This document shows positions 56,753 through 64,000 of a DNA stretch of 64,000 nt, piece after piece. The notes below the pieces were generated by a model. The model ran no database searches. It had not been told where the DNA came from and saw nothing but the letters and a program-made list of their open reading frames with translations. The translations under genes and the position numbers were made by a program. Location of the stretch: positions 167,001 to 231,000 of the forward strand of contig JAFEMH010000753.1 of assembly GCA_022495995.1 (NCBI GenBank). Reading direction: 5' to 3'. How positions within the stretch are numbered: the first letter of the stretch is position 1; every line of letters starts with the position of its first letter. Source of the stretch: Adenophora triphylla var. japonica. Its lineage: Eukaryota; Streptophyta; Magnoliopsida; Asterales; Campanulaceae.

Positions 56753-59700
56753 TGTAACGACCCTAACCCTAGGCACTATTTTAGTATCATATTATATGCT
56801 TTTAATATTATTGTTAATTTTATGTGTTCATTATATGTCCTTGATTTCTTATGATAAGATGAGATGGTTGAAGGATAGTTCTAAATCCTTAGGTTAAAAT
56901 TGAAATAAGTTAAAGTATTTTGTTGTGATATGGTAATTGGAAATAAATAAAATGTGTGTAGTTAGAATTTCCTTGTGTAGAGAAAGGAAGTAAAGGGTTT
57001 AATTTCATTTCTCCAACTTTAAGGGGTTTGAGTGTAGAAATGTGAAAGACCTAAATTAATTGGGAGTGGGGGGCCATGACTTCCCCTTATTTCCCTCAAC
57101 CCTCCTTCTCCTTAGTCAAATACTATCCATACCTTTCCCAAACTCCTCCCATACTTTCTCCATCCTCCTCATTCTTCCCTTATTATTTTCTTCTTCCTTT
57201 CTCCTAAAATCCTCCATGGAAGCACTATCATGAAAGCCTCAATTTCCAAGTTCCTACCAAGTTCAATTCTTCTCCATTTGGCAATCCGATTGTACTTCCG
57301 TGTTCGGGGGTGAAGAGGGGAGCTTATCAAGCTAAGAAGATCCTTAATCCATCTCATATTTGCTAAGTAAGTTATTATGACTTCTTTCTAAATATTGCTC
57401 ACTTTATGTGTTAATGAATATTTTTTGGAAAGAACATGATTGTGATATTTTTGAATAATGTTATTTGGGTTAAAATGGTTTAATAAAGGTTGAATTAATT
57501 TTGGTTGTAAAATGGTGATCTAAGTTGAAAGAAGAGTGGTATAGAGTAATGGTGAATGTTAATGATTTAAGAGTAAGTATTGAATTTGGGTTTTGGTTTT
57601 GGTCAATATTCTAGAATAAAGTAAGTGAAGAAAATGGTTAGTATGGTATTATGGAGTTATTGTTAGTAGATATGTCCATCTTACTTTGATTTGGGAAATG
57701 TTGAGCATATTTCAATTGGGTAGAAAGAAGTAGAAGGGGATTTAATATACTTTCAATGATGTGAGTTATTATGATTTTCCTTCATAACTAGTTCATGAAA
57801 TGCTTGATTTTGTTATTGTGTTATTATCATTGTAATTGATGATTAGAGCACTTTCTTGGAGTTGAGGAATGGGCTAAGAAAACAAATATAGTGTTGTTGA
57901 TCATGAGGAATTGATAAGGAGCAAGAGGGTATGATTTAAAGTGAATTAAGGATATTAAACTTGAATTGTGATGTGAAATATGAGAGTTAATTAAGTAAGT
58001 AAAAAGAGTTGGGTTCATTTTAATTGTTTGAAAAAGGTATGAAAGAGTTAGGAATAAATGGTTACTGTTAACGATGAATTTTTGGTTTAGTGTTTGGTTC
58101 AGCTGCAGAATTTGGGGTTTTCAGGCGTGGGCGGTCGCCCATGTTGGGCTGAGCGGCCGCCCATCCATCCAGCCTTTTGGTCTCCAGTTTCCCTAGCTTG
58201 GGCAGTCGCCCAAGTGTTCTTGAGCGGTCACCCATGTGCCTCTTGGGCGGTCGCCCATGCCCCCCTTGGGCGGTCGCCCATGTCACCAGAATCTCCCCAG
58301 TTTCCTTTCTTGCTGATTTTCACCAACAACCACTTAGCAGGATTCCTAACCATTTCAAGATAGTGGAACCTAATCTACCCCGGATATGAAATAATCCTTT
58401 TTAGCCTAGGTTAAAGTAGAATACTTTGGCTAGGCCATGATGTCTTATTTGTTCATAGTGGAATTGTGGGAGTAGTTTAAATATTGTTCAGAAAATGGTT
58501 GATAAGCTTGATTCGCGACTTCACCAAAGTCGTTCAAACTTGGGAAGTAGATCTTGAACTTTTATTAAGATTATTCCCGGTTGAGTAATAACTTCGTAGG
58601 AATTGTTTATGGTTCAGGGTGGCCTTACTTGCTCCCATACCCTTGGTGATTAATTTGAATAGTGTAGAAACTACTCCCTCTGTCCCACAACAAGTGACAC
58701 ACTTTGCTATTTTGGGCGTCCCACTAATAAGTCACACTTCCTAAAATGGCAAAGAATCTTTACTATTCCCTCCACTCATTCTCTCTCCTACATTATTTTA
58801 ATAATCACAACACCATTATAATTTACTATTCTCTCCACTCATTCTCTCTCCTACTCAACTATCTACACTCACAACACATCAACCTTTTCACTTTTTCCTT
58901 AATTCTCGTGCGGAACAGTAACTGTGTCATTTGTTCTGGGACGGAGGGAGTATAAGTTACACTATTGCATTAGTTGGGGATGTATATGTATTACATCATT
59001 GTATTGTATCCCAGTGTGGATTATTTGACACATTGTTATACTGTATTCCCAGTGTGGATTATTTGGTATATTGTTATATTGTATCCCAATTGTGGATTAT
59101 CTGGCATATTGTATCCCAAGTGTGGATTATTCGATTATATTGTTACCTTACTTGAATTCATATTCATTGATGGTATTATGCATAGTGTATTAAATGAATG
59201 TTGCATTATAGTATTGATTTAACATGAGTATACATTACCATGTTGTTATATTCTTATCCCTTTGGTGGATTTTATTTCAAGTATCTATTATGTGCTTGAA
59301 CGTGTTATATTATATGTGATTCGGGGGTATAATGGAATTCAATCAATTATTGATTTGTTCTATAAGTGATTGAAGGTTCATCATACTCGATCGCTCCCTC
59401 TGTGGCCACAGAGTGGGAGTGCTAGCGGATTGAGCCCAAAGCCTTACAGTTCGCTGCGATTTTGGTGATTAGGTGGAATGCTTCTGTATTAAGCCAAAAG
59501 CTTTACAGGTAGCGGCAATCTTATATGGTACTCTGATTAAGGGTCATATAAGTATCTGATTTTCTTATATGGATCTCTGGAGTATGAGTCCTATAAGCGG
59601 TGAATGTGCATGAAGGCAGTTCACCAAAGAGTGGAGTTTTACTCCCACGTTGTACGACTTATTGTTCAGACGGGAAAGGTAAAATGAGGTAACGTAAGGT

Positions 59701-60205
59701 GTTTACCGCTTTAATAACGTGCTATGTGTAACCATGCTATGTGTTGCATCTTGTTTGGCATCTTGCTGCATTCATAATAGCTTATTGAGATTTATTCTCA
59801 CCCCTCTCCCTTTACTGTTTTAGATCGTGCTGAGACAGGTGACTGAGCCAGTGAGGCCGGAGAAAGAGTTTGGACTCTTGCTTTTGGGACTTGTCAGGAT
59901 AGGCATATGAGTAGGTTGTCGGGAGTCCTATTTAAGTATTACTCTTTTATAAGTTTTATGGAAAACTCTTTTGTTAAACAATGTTAATCAGGGTTTTCAA
60001 TGTAATTGATCAGGTTATGGTTTATTGAAGTTGTAGTTGAAATTTCCTCCGAGTGGAGATATTATTAGTTGACTTTATTTTGGAAGTTTGAGAATTGGTT
60101 TTCTTTTAAAGTGAAATAAAAGTTTTAAAAATTTAAGTTGGGTTTTCTTAGTTTGAGCTCCTCAAGCTCGGGACACGCGTTAGGTCCCGGGTTGGGTTGC
60201 TCACA
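56753..60205 (+). repeat. 3' LTR of the Tekay-like element (3453 bp) with a Stowaway insertion
   Basis: Base-for-base similar to 50723-53886 apart from the 277-bp MITE plus TA at 58672-58952 and a handful of substitutions and small indels. It ends GGGTTGCTCACA before the TACCA duplication. Confidence 0.95.
58674..58950. mobile_element. Stowaway MITE inside the 3' LTR, 277 bp, TSD TA
   Basis: Left end CTCCCTCTGTCCCACAACAA and reversed right end CTCCCTCCGTCCCAGAACAA match. TA flanks both sides. The 5' LTR has AAACTATAAGTT at the same place, which is the empty site. Confidence 0.97.
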
Positions 60206-60210
60206 TACCA

Positions 60211-61245
60211 ATTGGCACGAGTCGTGCCCTTTGCATTCCACTCGTGCTCACGAGTCGTTCCCCATGCCCCAACTCGTTTTGATCAAAAGAACCAAAAACA
60301 CAAGTCGTGTCTCAGCTCTTGTCACGAGTCGTAACCCTTGGCACGATCGTGACCTAGGGCACGAGTCGTGCTCCTGGGCACGAGTCGTGCCAGAACCCAA
60401 GATCTCCAATTTTTAGCTTGAATCAAATTCGTTCTTTTGTGTGTGACCCTTTAGGAATTATATTTTATGTTGGTAGTGAGTTGAAACATCAACCTCAAAG
60501 ACATAAGTGACTTCTAGCAAATCATTATGTCCACCCAATAAAATATAATATCAAAGCTTGATTCCTTGATAGATCCAATGTCATAATCCCTTTGTCCACG
60601 ATGTCCAATTGAACATGAGTCATGGTCTATGTTAACTCATTCCGTTCAATGCTTTCTCGATTTCGAATATGTTGATAATCCAAATGCATTTGATCTTTAT
60701 CAAATCACTTGAGTGTGGAAACACATTTCATCAACATCATTCATCGAGGGGCCCAAGCAAACATCTCTCTTCATAAGAGGGACAAATCCCGTCTTGACTT
60801 ATCATTCTTCCCTACATGAATCCAATCGTGCTAACATAGCCCTTATTGCTATCCGATTAAAGATAGTGTTAGACTATATCAAACACGATCTTCACCATGT
60901 GGAAGACGATGATAATCTCAGGTACAAAGGATTCAATAACATGACTATCATGAGATTTAATCATGACAACAGACCATGTCATAAATCTCATAAGTAGGTC
61001 ATGTTCAATACTTGTTCTCTAGCAAGTATCCATAAGTGTAATATGCATCTCCATGCATATAATCATCTCCATGATTATCCATTACCAACTTATACTAGTT
61101 ATTCACAACAACTAGGGACGCAGTTCAATATAATAAACATGCAAACATATAATGAACAGAATAAACGCGCTCAATAATAAATGATAAAGATGATACATAA
61201 TGGTTCAATTCAAACATAACCACAGCCTAGGGCATTACACCAACA
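60211..61245 (-). repeat. Copia 3' LTR, minus strand, inner part (right piece)
   Basis: Continues the LTR broken at 50722. Its plus-strand right end is CCTAGGGCATTACACCAACA, the reverse of the solo LTR start at 32171. Together the pieces give about 1.64 kb. A dense run of CACGAGTCGTG words lies at 60216-60400. Confidence 0.85.
60216..60400. repeat. Cluster of palindromic CACGAGTCGTG-type repeats in the copia LTR
   Basis: GGCACGAGTCGTGCC and variants (CTCACGAGTCGTT, GTCACGAGTCGTA, GGCACGATCGTGA, GGGCACGAGTCGTGCTC) recur about seven times; another copy is at 50707-50721 on the far side of the Tekay-like element. The related solo LTR at 32171-33544 lacks the cluster. Confidence 0.9.
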
Positions 61246-61497
61246 ATCTCCCACTTGAACTAGGCTCCATCTATGTATCTAATACCCATAGACCTCACAT
61301 GACCATCATGCTTAGCTTGTGCGAGGGGATTTGTAAGCGGATCCCCAATGTTATCATCGGTTGATACTTTGCATATCTTAACGTCTCCCCGATCAATGAA
61401 CTCTCGAATGAGATGGAAACGTCTAAGTATATGTTTGGATCGCTGATGTGACCTTGGTGAGTCGATACCAATCTGATCCTGATATAAACCATTGGAT
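61246..61497 (-). pseudogene. Copia polypurine tract and RNase H C-terminus, minus strand
   Basis: On the minus strand SPRSHQRSKHILRRFHLIRE, FIDRGDVKICKVSTDDNIGD and PLTNPLAQAKHDGHVRSMGI are the C-terminal end of a copia RNase H. It is followed by AAGTGGGAGAT, a polypurine tract, directly before the LTR start at 61245. The coding piece begins abruptly at 61497 where a GC-rich element starts. Confidence 0.88.
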
Positions 61498-62280
61498 AGG
61501 GATGGCAAAAACCCGAAACCCGCCCCGAACCCGAAAAGACCCGCCCCTAATAGGCCGGGTTTGGGAAGCAATTTTGAAAACCCGCCGGGTTTTTATAGGG
61601 TTCGGGTTTACCCCCGCCCCGCCCCGAACCCGCCCCGATTAGGTATGAAATTACTTAAATACCCTTACTGAATTGTGCTATGTATATTATGATCTAAGTT
61701 TCTGGGGCTTGCTCGAATTTACATCATTTTATTTGATTGTCATTTCGTTTTGTAAGATTTGAAATTGTATTACACATATATAAGAAAGTTCCTTTCAATT
61801 AACTTTATCAATATAGTTCTTATACTAGCATACTTTTGGTATTTGTTAGGTATATGAGAGCAGTCTTTAGGAATTTTATAAAAAATATATGGTTCTTAAG
61901 AATATTCTCGTCTCCTGTAAATAAGAATTTCCAAAATAGCAAATAAAGAATTACTGCAATGTTATGGTTATAAGCCAAATAACCGAAGTAAGCAATCTGA
62001 ACTTAATCCTTCTTACTTCAACGAAGAATGTGTATGACAAGTAAGCAGACTATGTACATAACTATAAAGAGAACTATAACATACTAGGAAACTCAAGTAC
62101 ACAGTATGTTGGAGTTATGATCTAGGCAAAACTTTCATTTTGGTTAACTATCGGGGCGGGGCGGGGCGGGCGGGTAATGCAAATAACGGGGCGGGGAGGG
62201 TTCGGGTAATGGTAGATCACTATAGGGGCGGGTTTGGGAAATGAAGAACCCGTCCCGAACCCGCCCCGTTGCCATCCCTA
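61498..62280. mobile_element. Non-autonomous DNA-transposon-like element with TAGGGATGGCAA ends
   Basis: Left end TAGGGATGGCAAAAACCCG and reversed right end TAGGGATGGCAACGGGGCGG share a 12-base perfect terminus. Subterminal parts are packed with CCCGCCCCGAACCC and its complement. The core is AT-rich and encodes nothing recognisable. The form recalls hAT-type or other cut-and-paste MITEs. No 8-bp duplication is visible: flanks are ACCATTGGA and GATGGCAGT. Confidence 0.6.
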
Positions 62281-62770
62281 GATGGCAGTCAAGATGATCC
62301 TTAAGTACTTAAGAAGAACTAAGGATACGTTCTTGGTATTTGAAAGGTTGGAAGATAATCTTATTGTAAGGGTTACACAGATGCTAACTTCCAAACTGAC
62401 AAAGTTAATTTAAAATCGCAATTAAAATTTGTGTTTATGCTTATTAAAGGTGCAATTTTGATTGGAAGAGTTCCAAGCAGAAATTTGTAGCCGATTCTAC
62501 TACTAAGGCCGAATTTTAGTAACATATGACGTGGCTAAAAGAGGCAGTTTGGATCAAAAGTTCATTAGTATTTTGGAAATGTTCCAAGTATCACTAATCG
62601 GTGAGACTTTTGTTGTGATAAATGTGGTGCCATTTGTACAAACAATGGAACCAAGATCACAACGGTGATCCAAACACATACTTAGACGTTTTTCGAGGAA
62701 TTCATAAAGAATGAGAAGACGTTAAGATATACAAAGTATCAACCGATGATGACATAAGGGATTCACTTTC
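62281..62770 (+). pseudogene. Copia RNase H fragment, plus strand
   Basis: MAVKMILKYLRRTKDTFLVF at 62281 is the RT-RNase H linker of copia elements. Farther on, with shifts and stops, are VADSTTKAEF-like sequence (62488-62520), VPFVQTMEPRSQR and SKHILRRF near 62670. It appears to be the same lineage as the minus-strand piece at 61260-61497, but in the opposite orientation. Heavily decayed. Confidence 0.75.
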
Positions 62771-64000
62771 TCCTTTTTTTTTTTACTTTTCATGTATTTG
62801 TGAGAGAGAGACAAAGCAAAGCACCAATAACCAAAACACGCATATATATATAACTTGTGAGGTCAAGTGCTTTGCCTCCCATTATCTCTTCTTCTTTGTG
62901 TATCCATCTTACTTATGTTTTATTTAGTACAAAAAGCCTCTAAGATTTTCATAACATGTATCAAGTTTCAAGTGTTTATTTCATGCTTTGGTTAGGTTGT
63001 GAGGTCAAGTGCTTTGCCTCCCATTATCTCCATACCATGTTGCTGTCCAGAAACTTTTATCTCTCACCTCTTCCCATTGTCACATTGTTTTGACATTCAA
63101 AACTTGGGAATTTTGTGAAGGTCAAAAGAGTAATTTCGTATAAAACATGGTTAGGAGTCCGTAAATATGTTTACTTTATTTTTCCTGTCAATGTAAGTCC
63201 TTTTTTCCATTTTTGTGCTAAAGCTTTTTTCCTCGGTCCATGAAAGTACTGTTTTTTTACCTGAAATGTCAAAAGGTTTTTCACCTATCAAAATTTGTCC
63301 TTTGGGTCTAAGTTTTGGTGTGTTTTATTTTCAAGATGTCGGAAACAACTTTCAAGTTTTGACTTTTTCTTGATTCCCGCCATTAAAGACGTTTATGAGC
63401 TGTGCAATGTCAAATATACACTGTTTTCCATATTATGTCAGAATGCATGTTTTAATTCAATAGATCATTTGAGCTTACAATATAGACTCTAAAATCATGT
63501 AAAAATTCATGGAACTTTATTAATGTGTTGGGAGTAATTCCCCATTTTTATATTTTCAGATTAACAAGCTTTGGTCAAATTTTGCAGGTCCAAAAGGGAA
63601 AACAATCCATAAAATCTCGACATACACATCTTGGGCATTACAATTCATATGAGATTTGTTTCCCAAATTTTGTTTTTAATTCTATATTAAATCCCCCAGG
63701 AAAATAATTCCCTCCCCGTACTTACTATAATTACTCCCATATACTTGTAAATATATATCAAAATCATTTTCGAAAAATCAAGTGTGAGTCCCCCCAAATC
63801 GACTCACACTTGAGTAATCAAGCAACTTACCTAGTTAGGATGACTCCCTCAAACTCATCGCCATTTCCAAAGGCTTAGGCATATCAACTAATTAGGATGA
63901 CATGCATGCATAGAGACTGAAAGGGCGAGAAGGGTGCTTAATACCTTTTCTTCTCGTAACTTAGCCCCCGAACCCACTTTCTCTTAAACAAAAGGGTTTT
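62771..64000. other. Unassigned sequence with a 34-bp direct repeat
   Basis: No gene recognised. TTGTGAGGTCAAGTGCTTTG followed by CCTCCCATTATCTC occurs at 62855-62888 and again, identically, at 62997-63030. Near the right edge GGGTGCTTAATACC and AACTTAGCCCCCGAACCC resemble LTR ends of some gypsy elements; this is weak. Confidence 0.4.

Larger units (their letters stand above)
50723..60205 (+). mobile_element. Complete Tekay-like Ty3/gypsy element, gag intact, pol ruined (9.5 kb)
   Basis: Both LTRs are whole and highly similar. Direct repeats TACCA flank the element (50718-50722 and 60206-60210). The internal region is only 2866 bp: PBS, intact gag, then degenerate pol and polypurine tract. 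Long LTRs and a tRNA-Met-type PBS suit the chromovirus Tekay/Del group. Its insertion splits a copia LTR. The contrast between intact gag and dead pol suggests a non-autonomous, gag-only lifestyle. Confidence 0.92.

Noticed and set aside
63880..64000. Start of another gypsy LTR at the right edge
   Set aside because: Only a vague resemblance of GGTGCTTAATACC and CCCCCGAACCC to known LTR ends; the window stops before it can be tested.

Overview
This window is a nuclear genomic segment from a flowering plant, probably a eudicot. It is almost entirely nested LTR retrotransposons and small MITEs, with one convincing host gene. The assignment rests on plant-specific retroelement lineages (Tat/Ogre-like and Tekay-like Ty3/gypsy, Sirevirus-like Ty1/copia), Stowaway MITEs, long microsatellites, GT-AG introns and AT-rich spacers. 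No rRNA, tRNA, CRISPR or bacterial-style operon is present. All calls come from reading the sequence; none was confirmed by database search.

Layout. (1) 1-18381: a decayed Ogre/Tat-lineage Ty3/gypsy element. The 5' LTR loses about 100 bp to the window edge; the 3' LTR is complete (16618-18381). The sense strand carries broken gag, protease, RT, RNase H and integrase. The antisense strand between pol and the 3' LTR carries two extra genes, one DUF7745-like and one four-exon plant-mobile-domain (PMD)-like gene with clean splice sites. A 69-bp tandem array lies upstream of the 3' LTR. (2) 18382-29297: a Sirevirus-like copia element with gag, coiled-coil/zinc-knuckle region, protease, integrase, RT, RNase H and a long env-like ORF. 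It is peppered with ACCGGT/ACCGAT motifs. The Ogre-like element abuts its gag start codon. (3) 29298-39251: two head-to-head copies of a smaller Tat-like gypsy family. The minus copy is LTR plus gag. The plus copy has gag, protease and an integrase tail but no RT; it also carries its own antisense multi-exon gene and a 3' LTR. A copia solo LTR with a perfect 5-bp target-site duplication (TSD) sits inside its gag. (4) 39252-47948: the least TE-dense part, with MITEs, several minisatellites, inverted-repeat tracts, a gene fragment (45043-45287) and the host gene, a small membrane-anchored proline-rich protein (46068-46490, minus). (5) 47949-62770: a four-level nest. A gypsy element's gag is interrupted by a minus-strand copia LTR, which is interrupted by a complete 9.5-kb Tekay-like element (TSD TACCA), whose 3' LTR holds a Stowaway MITE. 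Further copia RNase H fragments in both orientations flank a GC-rich terminal-inverted-repeat element. (6) 62771-64000: unassigned AT-rich sequence.

How the parts relate. The most notable theme is that two different Tat-lineage elements each carry an antisense, intron-containing gene just upstream of the 3' LTR, with unrelated protein domains. A second theme is repeated short palindromes inside retroelements and next to the host gene. The Tekay-like element has an intact gag, near-identical LTRs and a perfect TSD but a ruined pol, so it was probably mobilised by proteins supplied from elsewhere.
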